From positions 1 to 64,000 of the forward strand of contig NZ_FQZB01000009.1 in assembly GCF_900141845.1 (NCBI RefSeq): DNA of 64,000 nucleotides, read 5' to 3'. This document shows positions 1-8,432 of this stretch, piece by piece (position 1 is the stretch's first letter; every line of letters starts with the position of its first letter). The notes under the pieces were generated by a model. It saw nothing but the letters and a program-made list of their open reading frames with translations. It made no database searches and was not told the origin of the DNA. This stretch comes from Clostridium cavendishii DSM 21758. Lineage in GTDB: Bacteria; Bacillota; Clostridia; Clostridiales; Clostridiaceae. The position numbers and the translations under genes are program-made.

Positions 1-172
1 TACTTAGATCTTCTTTACTTAAGAACTTCCATGCTAATTCTAACTTTCTTTTTGTTGCTATTCTTTCTATTATCATAGTTCCGTTAGCGTTTCTTTCAGC
101 ATTAGAAATGTCATTTATAGATACTTGATAATCAGTAGGAGCAGGTAAAACTACTCCATTTATTTTAATCAT
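1..172 (-). CDS. Phage tail-associated protein (DUF6711-like), N-terminal part
   Basis: Only the first 57 codons are inside the window; the gene runs off the left edge. It starts MIKINGVVLPAPTDY and has ...NGTMIIERIATKRKLEL..., which I recognise as typical of a small protein encoded next to the tape measure gene in Firmicutes siphoviruses (DUF6711 type). The ATG at 172 is preceded by GGAGTGAGGTAAG, a good ribosome binding site, 14 bases after the tape measure stop. A role in the distal tail is inferred from position only. Confidence 0.6.
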   Translation of the reverse strand, partial: MIKINGVVLPAPTDYQVSINDISNAERNANGTMIIERIATKRKLELAWKFLSKEDLS

Positions 173-186
173 CTTACCTCACTCCT

Positions 187-3072
187 TTACACAGGTTTTA
201 TTATCATATTACCGATTCTTTGATTTTCGCTATCTACATATGGTTTTATGAGTCTTGCAAATGTAGTACCATCTAATTGTAGTATAGTATCACCTGAATT
301 ATTATTTGGATTATTACTTGATTGTGTATTAAACTGCATTGCTGCTAAAACAGCACTAGCTACTACACTACCAACTTTATCCATCCATCCTGTATTATTC
401 TCCAAAGGAACTACAGCTTCTTTTCCTGCTTCTCCTACCATTGCAAGTGTTGGACTATCTATAACACCACCTTTAGCTAAGTATGGTATATGTTTAATTC
501 CTAAATTCCATCCGCCTACGGTACCCATACCAAATGGTAAATCTATCTTTGGTACTTTGATATTATTAATACTATCTACAGCACCATTTATAAGACCTAT
601 AACAGCATTTAAAGGAGTTTTAAAAATTCCTCCAAGTACACTAACTATACCTTTAAAAATTTCAACTACACCTTTCCATGCTCTACTCCAATTTCCAGTA
701 AACACTCCAGTAATAAAATCTATAATTCCTGTAAAGAATACTTTTAATCCCCCAATAATATCTTTTATACTTCTAAATACACCCTCAAAGGCACCTTTAA
801 ATGTACCTAGCATAAAACCAACAACAGGCGCTAAAACATTTTTCCATAAGAACAACATTATATTTATAATTGCTTGTATTACAGGCTTCCAAGCCTTGTA
901 TATTTCGATAGCTGCTTGTATCCCCTGTATAAAAATGCTAGACAGAAAATCAATAAATGGATACAGTACATTTTTCCATAGCATAGTTGCTATATCTATT
1001 ATAAATTTAATAGCCATTCCTAAAACATCTTTAATAACAACACTAAGAGGTTCTATTACAGTTTTCCATATATCAATCAAGCAATTACCTAATGGGATTA
1101 GCGCTTTATTCCAAACATCTAATAATACTCCTTTTAATGTATTAATTACAGGCATAAAAAAACTACTTATAGCAGAAGCTACTTCATTTACTTTATTTCT
1201 AAATTTTTCATTAGATGCATAAAGAGCTGTGAATGCTACAACTAAAGCTGCTATTGCTGCTATAACTAAAATTATTGGGTTTTCAGCAAGAATGAATAAG
1301 ATTGCATTTAGCTTTTCTATAGATTTTACAACTACTAATGATACCTCTAGAATTTTAAATGCAGCGATTAACCCTAAAACAGTACTACATACAACAGTAA
1401 GCAGATTAGGACTAGAGGAAAGAAAGTCTATAAACTTTCTAATACCTTCCAATAAAGGATTTAAGCCTTTTGATAGACCAGGCATTACACTTATAAACCA
1501 ATTAACCATAGGTAATATAAAGTTATTATAAATTGATAAGGCTAATTTAGCTAATGCTAATCCTATTCTGGCTATATTTTCTATAAAAAGTTGCACAGGC
1601 GGAGTTTGCAATACAGAATATAAATGTTTTAATGTGTTTTTAGTTCCATCAATGGCCCGATAAAATGCGCTCATAACACTAGCCCCATCTTTTTGCCAAG
1701 CTGATTTTAATGGATTAAATAAAGTAGCCATTACTGCCTTTAAATCATTAATCATCTTTTCAACTGCTTTTCCTGCTGCAGAAGTTGGGGCAGTGTTTAT
1801 GCTAGGTGCTGCTAATTTAGGAACTTTGCTTTTACCACCTCCGCCTCCACCGCCATCAGAATCATGCTTATTGTTTGCAAGTACATTAATTTCATCAAAT
1901 CCGGCTAATGCTCCTTTTGCATCTTTACCAGCTTTCTTAGCGCTATTTCCATAAGCCCCCATAGCTTCTTTAGCATTAATTAACCCTTGTGTGGCTTGAT
2001 AACTAGCTTGATAAGTCTTTCCAAACAGCATACTTGTAAACATAGCTATATAAGTTGTTATTGTAGCTAACGCACTCATTAAAGCATTTATAGCAGGGAG
2101 TACAGCATAAAAAATAGGTGTAAAAGCAACCATTAAGTTTGTTTGTATTTGATGCAGAGAATTAGCAAATTGTTGATTAGTCATTAATGAATCAAATAAA
2201 CTCTTTGACATTGCTCCTATCCCTCTGATAATAAGAGGAAATACTATCCCCCATTTAAATAAAGAACTAAAAAACATTCCTACACCGTTATAAGCGCCTC
2301 TAAAGTTGTTTCCTGTTGTTTTAGCCCCAAATCCAAGTTGCTTTAATGCATTTGAAAAACCTTTAGTACTATTCCCTGCTTTGCCAGCATTAGTAGCAAA
2401 TGCCTTTGTTTTATTAGTTAAGGCTGCTGTTTCTGCACCTGCTAACATAGGTGCAACCCCTAACATTTTAAACCCTGCATCTAAATCAGCTAATTTAAAA
2501 CCTAACTTATCGGAGGCAGCTATAAGCTTATTTATAGCCCCTTCTGTCTTTAATATCTGTTCTTCTAATTTGTTCTTTCTAGCTTGATTGAAGGTATTGT
2601 TATATTCCTCTCTTAATCCAGCTAATTTAGCTTGTTGTTGTTCGATTTTAGCATTTGTGTTATCTAGCGTTCTTTCTATGCCTTCAATTTGAGATTTTAG
2701 CATTTCTTTGTTAACAGTTGGCGGTCCCCTAGTTCCTATAGTTTTTGAAATACTAGCTACTTTAGGCTTGGCTATATTAACTTCTGGAAACTTTGGCGTT
2801 GGCAACTTAATTTTTTTCATAGTTGCAAATGCTGAAGAAAGTGTTTTTCTAGTTGAATCTTTTATTCTAGATAGCATGTTTTTCATTGTACTATCAACAC
2901 TATTAAGGCTCTCTTTAGCACTTTTATTTATTCCATCAAAAGATGATTTAAAAGAATTGTTTAATGTATCTTTCAAATTTTTACCCATTAGATTACTTAT
3001 TGCACTTACTTGTTTCCCAATATCACTTGCAATTTCTAAGTCTAAAGTAATCTTTCCTACGCTATCACTCAC
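187..3072 (-). CDS. Phage tail tape measure protein
   Basis: About 961 residues. The N-terminal 200 residues are helical and charged with coiled-coil character. Long hydrophobic stretches follow (about residues 270-370 and 560-630) and the C-terminus has a YLAKGGVIDSPTLAMVGEAG stretch seen in many tape measure proteins. A glycine run lies near residue 415. The product sets tail length and is threaded through the tail tube. An upstream in-frame ATG exists at 3093, but it lies upstream of AGGAGG (about 3079-3086). That motif is correctly spaced for the GTG at 3072, so I chose the GTG. The gene directly follows an intrinsic terminator hairpin. Confidence 0.93.
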   Translation of the reverse strand: MSDSVGKITLDLEIASDIGKQVSAISNLMGKNLKDTLNNSFKSSFDGINKSAKESLNSVDSTMKNMLSRIKDSTRKTLSSAFATMKKIKLPTPKFPEVNIAKPKVASISKTIGTRGPPTVNKEMLKSQIEGIERTLDNTNAKIEQQQAKLAGLREEYNNTFNQARKNKLEEQILKTEGAINKLIAASDKLGFKLADLDAGFKMLGVAPMLAGAETAALTNKTKAFATNAGKAGNSTKGFSNALKQLGFGAKTTGNNFRGAYNGVGMFFSSLFKWGIVFPLIIRGIGAMSKSLFDSLMTNQQFANSLHQIQTNLMVAFTPIFYAVLPAINALMSALATITTYIAMFTSMLFGKTYQASYQATQGLINAKEAMGAYGNSAKKAGKDAKGALAGFDEINVLANNKHDSDGGGGGGGKSKVPKLAAPSINTAPTSAAGKAVEKMINDLKAVMATLFNPLKSAWQKDGASVMSAFYRAIDGTKNTLKHLYSVLQTPPVQLFIENIARIGLALAKLALSIYNNFILPMVNWFISVMPGLSKGLNPLLEGIRKFIDFLSSSPNLLTVVCSTVLGLIAAFKILEVSLVVVKSIEKLNAILFILAENPIILVIAAIAALVVAFTALYASNEKFRNKVNEVASAISSFFMPVINTLKGVLLDVWNKALIPLGNCLIDIWKTVIEPLSVVIKDVLGMAIKFIIDIATMLWKNVLYPFIDFLSSIFIQGIQAAIEIYKAWKPVIQAIINIMLFLWKNVLAPVVGFMLGTFKGAFEGVFRSIKDIIGGLKVFFTGIIDFITGVFTGNWSRAWKGVVEIFKGIVSVLGGIFKTPLNAVIGLINGAVDSINNIKVPKIDLPFGMGTVGGWNLGIKHIPYLAKGGVIDSPTLAMVGEAGKEAVVPLENNTGWMDKVGSVVASAVLAAMQFNTQSSNNPNNNSGDTILQLDGTTFARLIKPYVDSENQRIGNMIIKPV

Positions 3073-3098
3073 TATAATACCTCCTTTCTGCATAGAAA

Positions 3099-3124
3099 AA
3101 GCACCTAGATTTCTCTAAGTGCTT
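3099..3124 (-). terminator. Intrinsic terminator inside the late operon, upstream of the tape measure gene
   Basis: On the minus strand an 11-bp stem (AAGCACTTAGA with TCTAGGTGCTT, one G-U pair) closes a 4-base loop and is followed by TTTTTCT. It lies between the SHOCT-domain gene and the tape measure gene, both read in the same direction. Confidence 0.8.
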
Positions 3125-3127
3125 CTA

Positions 3128-3565
3128 TTAACCTAATAATTTACTTTTTTGTTTTTCAAACTCATCTTTAGTTATTATTCCATCATCACAAAGTTTTTTA
3201 AACTTCATTATTTCATCAGCTGTACTTGCGTTATTAGTTTTAGAATGATTACTATTTTTCTTGAAATTTTCTATATATTCTTTAATTTTTAAGGCTGTCT
3301 CATATTTTGATTTCGAACCAAAAAGTATCTCATTGTCACTTGGAGCATCTGAAATGCTTTTTCTAGCCTTATTATCTTCACCACATATTTGAAATAAAAT
3401 GAATCCAGAAGATAATCCTGGTTTTTTAACTTCAACTGAAACTATATCCTTTATTAAAACTGATTTATTTCTATGCTTTTGAAAAGGTAAATATCCCATA
3501 CTTATTTTCACTATTTCCCCTTCAACAACAACCTTTCTGCCTAATTTACCATCTAAAGCTAACAT
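3128..3565 (-). CDS. SHOCT-domain phage protein
   Basis: 145 residues. The N-terminal 90 residues resemble a PH-like/DUF4429-type fold with alternating beta strands. The C-terminal 30 residues (TADEIMKFKKLCDDGIITKDEFEKQK) match the SHOCT motif, a short C-terminal oligomerisation or binding module. It starts at an ATG preceded by GGAGGAG. It sits between the tail chaperones and the tape measure gene and is followed by its own terminator. That placement suggests an inserted accessory gene rather than a core tail part. Function unknown. Confidence 0.75.
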   Translation of the reverse strand: MLALDGKLGRKVVVEGEIVKISMGYLPFQKHRNKSVLIKDIVSVEVKKPGLSSGFILFQICGEDNKARKSISDAPSDNEILFGSKSKYETALKIKEYIENFKKNSNHSKTNNASTADEIMKFKKLCDDGIITKDEFEKQKSKLLG

Positions 3566-3607
3566 AAATCTACTCCTCCATAAATTAACTATTAATCCTA
3601 GTATATA

Positions 3608-3943
3608 CTATCCAAAAGCTTTTGCAAAGATTTCTTGTACTTTTCTCATTTCTTCTTCTTTCTCTTCGTCAGTCATATCTGCTATTGGATTATTTCTATT
3701 TCTCCAATCATTACGGATTTTATGTTGTTCTTGAGTAAAGTTTTTAAGCATATCTTCGTTTTCTTCACTTCTAATACTAACTATTTGCCCTAAGGGGGTC
3801 TTAGGCATTATCCCAGTTAAGAGAGTACAGAATTCACTCCAAGACATATCAACTTCATTTCTCAATCTTATGCCATACTGAGCTGTAAAGGAGGCTTCTA
3901 TAAGCCCCCAATCCTCAACAAGATCATACCATTTATCTCTTCC
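3608..3943 (-). CDS. Tail assembly chaperone, downstream frame (Gp15-like), made by frameshift
   Basis: The frame ending at 3608 encodes a Gp15-type tail chaperone segment (MSWSEFCTLLTGIMPKTP..., then a charged C-terminus). It is open upstream to about 3976. The segment before any start codon reads GRDKWYDLVEDWGLIEASF, which looks like conserved coding sequence of this family. A TTG at 3865 is the first available start but has no Shine-Dalgarno and would drop that segment. The frame is therefore most simply reached by a +1 shift from the preceding gene at TTT CGG (3947-3942), giving a fusion of about 220 residues. The exact slip site is inferred. Confidence 0.75.
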   Translation of the reverse strand, partial: GRDKWYDLVEDWGLIEASFTAQYGIRLRNEVDMSWSEFCTLLTGIMPKTPLGQIVSIRSEENEDMLKNFTQEQHKIRNDWRNRNNPIADMTDEEKEEEMRKVQEIFAKAFG

Positions 3944-4271
3944 GAAAACCTTTCGCTTGTTTAACTGCTTCCTGTTCTATTTCTTCAAGCTCAACTTCAT
4001 TTAAAGCTGCCATTATTGTATTAATAATTGTATTGGTAGCTTTAACGGATAGTTTAAGACTGTTTATATAATTCAGTGCATCTTTACCAAGACTTGCTTC
4101 GATTATTTTATCTATCTTCTCGAAGTCATCTAGTTTTTCATCCTCAGAAAGTTGCTTAATAAATATTGCTTGATTCTTACTATTGTTCACTGTATATTCA
4201 TGTTCATTATCTATTTTAATTACTGGCTTATCATTTGTAAGCCTATCCATTATATTATAAACTTTAGTCAT
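3933..4271 (-). CDS. Tail assembly chaperone, upstream frame
   Basis: 112 residues, mostly helical and acidic, placed between the tail tube and tape measure genes, where siphoviruses encode the paired tail chaperones. Such pairs coat the tape measure before tube assembly and usually give a short and a frameshifted long product. The 3' end overlaps the open downstream frame. The last sense codons before the stop include the rare codon CGG after TTT, a plausible +1 slippery site. Confidence 0.82.
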   Translation of the reverse strand: MTKVYNIMDRLTNDKPVIKIDNEHEYTVNNSKNQAIFIKQLSEDEKLDDFEKIDKIIEASLGKDALNYINSLKLSVKATNTIINTIMAALNEVELEEIEQEAVKQAKGFRKR

Positions 4272-4284
4272 TCCTTAATTCCTC

Positions 4285-4740
4285 CTAAACTGTTTTTGGT
4301 GCTGGAGTATATTGTGGTTTTCCATCACCTTTTAATTCAAATTCCAAAGGTGCAACGTTTTTAGCATCTCCACCCGCCACGTTCTTTACATCTATTACAC
4401 AATTAAAATCTACTTTAGCCCCATCTGGAAATAAAATTTGAGCTTTTCCACTACAATCTAACCCATCTTTCCATGCAGTTGCAGCAACATAATCATTACC
4501 TGGATCCCCTACATTTCTTTTCCCTTTTAAATCAACTGAAAATGCTTTACTTGTCATTAATGATCTTTCCCATCCAGCTGTATCAAAAGAAGTCCATGTT
4601 TCAGCTTTACCATCTATTTTTATACCAAAAGTCTCCATGTCAGCTATATTTACTAAATCAACATCTGTACTAGATAAACCCTTTAAACCTATTTTAAATT
4701 TAATATTATAAACTGGAAATACACCTGTAAATCCTGCCAT
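4285..4740 (-). CDS. Major tail tube protein
   Basis: About 151 residues, beginning MAGFTGVFPVYN. Beta-rich composition, with a stretch on a tag-like substrate surface (FGIKIDGKAETWTSFDTAGWERSL) typical of phage tail tube proteins. It polymerises into the tail tube. A GTG at 4749 in the same frame overlaps the preceding stop codon (TAGTG) and is an alternative start. The ATG at 4740 gives the family's usual N-terminus, with AAAGG upstream. Immediately followed by the tail chaperone genes. Confidence 0.85.
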   Translation of the reverse strand: MAGFTGVFPVYNIKFKIGLKGLSSTDVDLVNIADMETFGIKIDGKAETWTSFDTAGWERSLMTSKAFSVDLKGKRNVGDPGNDYVAATAWKDGLDCSGKAQILFPDGAKVDFNCVIDVKNVAGGDAKNVAPLEFELKGDGKPQYTPAPKTV

Positions 4741-4748
4741 TAAAATCA

Positions 4749-5135
4749 CTACCTTTCATGTATTATATTTACTTCTATTACATATTCAAAGACACCATTA
4801 CTATCTGTACCAACTCCTATTGGTTCAGAAGTTCTCATATCAAAATTTATAACCCTTTTGCCACCGATAATGGCTTCTTGTCCAAACAAAGCATTATATA
4901 CATCTTGTGCCTTTTGCTCTGCTATATTATTGTTTTTCCCCCAATGTACAAGTATAGAAATAGCCTTAGTAGAATAGCTTGTATTAGCTAAACCACCTAA
5001 GGCTAAATTTGGACTAGAGCCCATAATATTATATAGTCCTATGCATTGCTCTTTACTTCCATCAATCTTACCTGCATACCATTGCGGACATTCTATTTTA
5101 GTCTTTAAATACTCTCTCACTTCACTTAAAAGCAT
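4749..5135 (-). CDS. Phage minor capsid protein (Minor_capsid_3-like, tail terminator position)
   Basis: 128 residues starting MLLSEVREYLKTKI. It resembles the third of the three small head-completion proteins of SPP1/A118-type phages (tail terminator or tail-to-head joining role). Its start overlaps the stop of the preceding gene at 5135, indicating translational coupling. Order (connector, minor 1, minor 2, minor 3, tail tube) supports the assignment. Confidence 0.78.
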   Translation of the reverse strand: MLLSEVREYLKTKIECPQWYAGKIDGSKEQCIGLYNIMGSSPNLALGGLANTSYSTKAISILVHWGKNNNIAEQKAQDVYNALFGQEAIIGGKRVINFDMRTSEPIGVGTDSNGVFEYVIEVNIIHER

Positions 5136-5518
5136 TATTTTATCAACCCCTTACTGAGTTGTTTTAAGAATTTAGCATATGTCTCTTTTATAAAGTCTTT
5201 TTTATCTCCATCTATATAGCTCTGCATCCACTTGCCTTGTGCATTTATATTTTTATCTGTACGGAAGTTATATTCAGGATGCCAATATAAACGCCTAGAG
5301 TATGGAGTGTCAAAGATTATTGATACTACCATGTTTTCTATTTGGCTTGTATCAACAAAGCTTGAACGCTCTAATTCTCCAGTATCTTTAGGTATAACTG
5401 CACTAGTCTTTATATCACTTAATACTGCTTCAACTGTCATTTCTAGGGCTTGCTTACTAACATTTTGTAACCCTTCAATTTTATCATTGTATAATTTAAT
5501 AGTTACATTTACACTCAT
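5135..5518 (-). CDS. Phage minor capsid protein (Minor_capsid_2 / HK97 gp10-like)
   Basis: 127 residues. The central part (VIPKDTGELERSSF ... IIFDTPYSRRLYWHPEYNF) is characteristic of gp10-type head-tail joining proteins. Overlaps its neighbours on both sides by a few bases, so it is coupled within the head-completion cluster. Confidence 0.82.
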   Translation of the reverse strand: MSVNVTIKLYNDKIEGLQNVSKQALEMTVEAVLSDIKTSAVIPKDTGELERSSFVDTSQIENMVVSIIFDTPYSRRLYWHPEYNFRTDKNINAQGKWMQSYIDGDKKDFIKETYAKFLKQLSKGLIK

Positions 5519-5844
5519 TGCAAGCTCAACTCCGTAGAAAATACTGTCCCATCTGGGTTAAGAGGTCTTTCAGTTCCATAAATATTTTTCTTAATATTAT
5601 TAACTTCTATAAATCCCTGTATTAACTTACCTGGATTAATATCACCCTCAATTACTGCTTTGCCTGTAAGAGTTATTAATTGTCTTTCTGCATTCATCAC
5701 TTGCTTTGTTTTATCAGTATAAATACATTTCCCTGTATACAATTGCGTTGTTTCTTCTCCATCCTCACCAAGCGTAGTACTGCATACTTTTATATCTGTT
5801 TTAGCTAAAAACTTCGGAAATGGTAATTTTAATCCCATGCTCAC
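5515..5844 (-). CDS. Phage minor capsid protein (Minor_capsid_1-like)
   Basis: 109 residues with a compact beta-rich pattern, including GKCIYTDKTKQVMNAERQ and GKAVIEGDINPG, as in Minor_capsid_1 proteins that act as head completion or stopper proteins. ATGA-type overlaps join it to the genes before and after. Confidence 0.8.
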   Translation of the reverse strand: MSMGLKLPFPKFLAKTDIKVCSTTLGEDGEETTQLYTGKCIYTDKTKQVMNAERQLITLTGKAVIEGDINPGKLIQGFIEVNNIKKNIYGTERPLNPDGTVFSTELSLQ

Positions 5845-6203
5845 AACCTCCTACAAGTTAATCCTGTTTGCTTAAGATAATTAATAACTTCTTGTGTAGT
5901 AGTAATGCCATTAATCTTTTGAGCATTGAAATTAACGCTTATACTACCAGCGCTAAAACCACTTAATGGCATATCAATATATTCGCCATACTTTTCTACA
6001 AAGTCAGCATGGAGGCATACTGCTTTCTGTACTTTATCTTTTTGAAATTCTGTAAGATTATTAAAACCTTTGCCTACGATTTTATTATAAGTGAGTGTAT
6101 CAACTTGATCTGATGCTCTCTCTAACTTATTAAGAATATTATCTCTAGTTAAAACAGTACCTTTAAATACACCTGTATAATATTTTTCATCTACATAAGA
6201 CAT
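5841..6203 (-). CDS. Head-tail connector protein
   Basis: 120 residues, helical, starting MSYVDEKYYTGVF. Similar in size, pattern and position to gp6/gp15-type adaptor proteins that dock under the portal. It follows the capsid gene and a small coiled-coil gene and overlaps the next minor capsid gene. RBS AGGATG precedes the ATG. Confidence 0.75.
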   Translation of the reverse strand: MSYVDEKYYTGVFKGTVLTRDNILNKLERASDQVDTLTYNKIVGKGFNNLTEFQKDKVQKAVCLHADFVEKYGEYIDMPLSGFSAGSISVNFNAQKINGITTTQEVINYLKQTGLTCRRL

Positions 6204-6234
6204 AAAGTCACATCCTTATAAGAAAAGAAGGACA

Positions 6235-6468
6235 CTACTTTGCATCCTTCTTTAATTCCTTAAGCTCTTCTTTTAACTTTTTATTTTCTTTTTCTAATTT
6301 TGTAGCCTTATCTTCTATTTCTTTATACTTCTTATATTCAACTGTTTTTCCTGCTCCATACTCTATTATGTTTCCTTCATCATCTACAATATCGTAACCT
6401 TGAGCTACATAATATTTCTTTTCAGATTCTCCTATTATATAAACTTTATTTCCTTTAGTTGCTTTCAA
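6235..6468 (-). CDS. Small coiled-coil protein between capsid and connector genes
   Basis: 77 residues. The N-terminal 45 residues form a short beta-rich segment (KVYIIGESEKKYYVAQGY) and the last 30 are a Lys/Glu-rich coiled coil. Not recognised; position suggests a head protein or decoration factor. The start is preceded by GGAGGG (about 6476-6483), just past the capsid stop. Confidence 0.6.
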   Translation of the reverse strand: MKATKGNKVYIIGESEKKYYVAQGYDIVDDEGNIIEYGAGKTVEYKKYKEIEDKATKLEKENKKLKEELKELKKDAK

Positions 6469-6480
6469 TTGTTATCCCTC

Positions 6481-7386
6481 CTAAGCCTCTTTATCTGCAT
6501 TAATAGATATAGCACAAGCCTTATTTTTTATTAAGAATGTATCTCCATAATTTCTATTTTGATATACGTATTTATCCGCTGTTCTACTGTCTGTACCAGG
6601 AGTAAATAACTTAATGTATGAGTACTTACTTCTTGTTACTTGACATGATGGATGAATAAGTATTAAATTAATTTGTTTTGCATCTGCTGCTGGAACACAT
6701 CCATTTGTAAAATCATACTTTGTCTTAAGTCTAGCACTTGGAACTGGCTTTATTTTCACATCATCCAACGAATACACTCTTCTATCAATTACACCATTAT
6801 TGTTATTTACATCAATGTTTCTTTGTAACCCTTGAGCTCTCTTTAAAATCTTATTCATTGCAGGTGTACAATAAATTATTCTGCCTTCACTTGGTACCCC
6901 TTGGTCATCCATCTTTTCCATTTGAGTATCGAACCATTCTAATACATTTGCTTCTGTTAAAACTGTATTATCAATTATAGCTCCATTAGATGCATAAACC
7001 TTAGCTTCTGAATATAGTTTAGAATATCTGTACGAATCTTTTTCAGGTATAGCCTGTTCAGTTTCAAATACATTTTGAATATTTGCAACTTCTACTGTTA
7101 AATTAGTTTCGTCAATATCCATAGGATCAATAGCGAATTCTATATCTCTATCATGTGCTAATTTTTTGGGTTCCCAATCATTACCTATAGAACCTGTATT
7201 AAATCCCATAGCATTTCTATTATGGTCCTTATAGCCACTTACTGTAATGTTAGGTAGTTTAATAGTTTGTGCATTAATAAACTTAACCTGTGGATTAGAT
7301 TGCTCTAAATCATAAGATGTTAACTCCCTTGAATATTTTTGTTGTAATTCACTTTCAAATTGTTCAGCATAACTGTATACTGCCAT
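6481..7386 (-). CDS. Major capsid protein
   Basis: 301 residues starting MAVYSYAEQFESELQQKYS, with ...NTGSIGNDWEPKKLAHDRDIEFAIDPMDIDET..., as in major capsid proteins of A118/phiSM101-like Firmicutes phages. It follows the scaffold gene and precedes the connector genes, the normal order. Forms the icosahedral shell. No N-terminal cleavable delta domain is evident, which fits the presence of a separate scaffold gene. Confidence 0.9.
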   Translation of the reverse strand: MAVYSYAEQFESELQQKYSRELTSYDLEQSNPQVKFINAQTIKLPNITVSGYKDHNRNAMGFNTGSIGNDWEPKKLAHDRDIEFAIDPMDIDETNLTVEVANIQNVFETEQAIPEKDSYRYSKLYSEAKVYASNGAIIDNTVLTEANVLEWFDTQMEKMDDQGVPSEGRIIYCTPAMNKILKRAQGLQRNIDVNNNNGVIDRRVYSLDDVKIKPVPSARLKTKYDFTNGCVPAADAKQINLILIHPSCQVTRSKYSYIKLFTPGTDSRTADKYVYQNRNYGDTFLIKNKACAISINADKEA

Positions 7387-7409
7387 TTAATTCATCTCCA
7401 TTTCTAAAA

Positions 7410-8003
7410 TTATTTATTTCCAAATGCTTTAGCTAAAGCATCACTTGGACCTTCTTTTTGTTTTTGTCCATCAGCACCGATTTTAAATCCTTTTTGCTGT
7501 TCTTGTTGCTGCTGTTCACCCTTAAAGCTTGGGTACTTTTCTAGTACTTTATCAATAGCCTGTTCTATAGTAACTTCTTCTGTAACCATAGCTTTAGCAA
7601 GTACTACTACATCATCAACTGAATTAGCTGTAACTCCCTTCGATAGACAAGTTACCTTTGCTTCAAGAGCTGTTGCTTTTTCCTCTGCTGCTATTCTTGC
7701 TTTTTCTGCATTAGTAAAAGCTTCATTCTTCTTTTCTTCTTCTGTCTTTTGACTTTCTTTCCACTCGTTATAAGCTTTTATTTCCTCTTTAGAAAGTTGA
7801 CCTTTGGTTGCTCTAGAAATTCTTTCTTTTACTATTGTGTCAAGCTCAGCCTGTGTAAAAGTCTTTTCTTCCTTTGTTTCTTCTTTTGTCTCTTCATTGG
7901 TTTCAGTAGTTTCTTTAGTGGTTTCTTCTGTGCTACCACCTTCACCTGCTCCATTATCAGCTTGAAAAAACATCCTTTTAAATCTTGAATTTTTAATAAA
8001 CAT
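7410..8003 (-). CDS. Phage capsid scaffold protein (GP20-like)
   Basis: About 197 residues. Acidic Glu/Thr-rich N-terminus, long helical coiled-coil middle (residues about 50-130), Gln-rich segment, and a C-terminus rich in Lys and Ala. This is the usual composition of minor structural protein GP20, which guides procapsid assembly. I start it at the ATG at 8003, preceded by GGAGAGG. An in-frame start at 8048 lacks a matching RBS. Confidence 0.85.
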   Translation of the reverse strand: MFIKNSRFKRMFFQADNGAGEGGSTEETTKETTETNEETKEETKEEKTFTQAELDTIVKERISRATKGQLSKEEIKAYNEWKESQKTEEEKKNEAFTNAEKARIAAEEKATALEAKVTCLSKGVTANSVDDVVVLAKAMVTEEVTIEQAIDKVLEKYPSFKGEQQQQEQQKGFKIGADGQKQKEGPSDALAKAFGNK

Positions 8004-8084
8004 ACATACCTCTCCGTTTATAGCCTGTCGGCTGTTAATTCCATGCACAGTTTAGAGCCTTAAGCACGTTTTGGGCATAATAAA

Positions 8085-8106
8085 AAGCCTTAGTTTCCTA
8101 AGACTT
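8085..8106 (-). terminator. Intrinsic terminator upstream of the scaffold gene
   Basis: Minus strand: a 9-bp stem (AAGTCTTAG with CTAAGGCTT, one G-U pair) with a GAAA loop, then TTTTTATT. It lies between the reverse-oriented small gene at 8170-8424 and the scaffold gene, inside the late operon. Confidence 0.7.
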
Positions 8107-8118
8107 ATTCCTTACAAA

Positions 8119-8147
8119 TTGTCCATTTTTAATAAATATAGTAAAAT
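8119..8147 (+). promoter_or_regulatory. Plus-strand promoter of the small inserted gene
   Basis: TTGTCC (8119-8124), 17-base spacer, TAAAAT (8142-8147). It directs transcription against the late operon, into the 84-residue gene. The stretch from the -10 through the RBS (GTAAAATTTT...AAAGGGGGTG) is nearly the same as that of the plus-strand gene at 24460. Confidence 0.65.
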
Positions 8148-8169
8148 TTTATTAAAAGGGGGTGAATTT

Positions 8170-8424
8170 ATGAACAAATTGGATATTTGTCCACAAGAAT
8201 TATTTCATCAAAATTCTTCTAAACTTATTGATGTTTGTATAAACGGTATAAATACTAAAGTTTTAGAACTAAACGATAATCACGGGAACTACTTAGCAAT
8301 TATCGCTGATGATTTAAAAAATCCACATGGTATTTGTGGTCAATTTATACTTGATCATTGGATTAATGAAATTGATTATGACTTATATCAAGACAATGTT
8401 GCTATAATCAAAGCCTACTACTAA
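8170..8424 (+). CDS. Small inserted phage gene on the opposite strand, unknown function
   Basis: 84 residues starting MNKLDICPQELFHQNSSK. The ATG at 8170 has an excellent RBS (AAAGGGGGTG) and its own promoter. It is read against the late genes and sits between the scaffold gene and the capsid-side small genes, so it behaves like a moron expressed in the lysogen. The protein is soluble, with a mixed alpha/beta pattern (KVLELNDNHGNYLAIIADDL) and ends ...AIIKAYY. No family recognised. Confidence 0.7.
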   Translation: MNKLDICPQELFHQNSSKLIDVCINGINTKVLELNDNHGNYLAIIADDLKNPHGICGQFILDHWINEIDYDLYQDNVAIIKAYY

Positions 8425-8432
8425 TGATTATT

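Noticed and set aside
248..1222. Long plus-strand frame opposite the tape measure gene
   Set aside because: It is the antisense of a clear tape measure protein, with no RBS or recognisable motifs.
3608..3865. Independent 85-residue gene starting at a TTG
   Set aside because: No Shine-Dalgarno, and conserved-looking coding sequence continues upstream in the same frame; a frameshift fusion explains it better.
8071..8169. Upstream extension of the plus-strand gene at 8170
   Set aside because: It spans the promoter and a terminator hairpin; the RBS AAAGGGGGTG is placed for the ATG at 8170.
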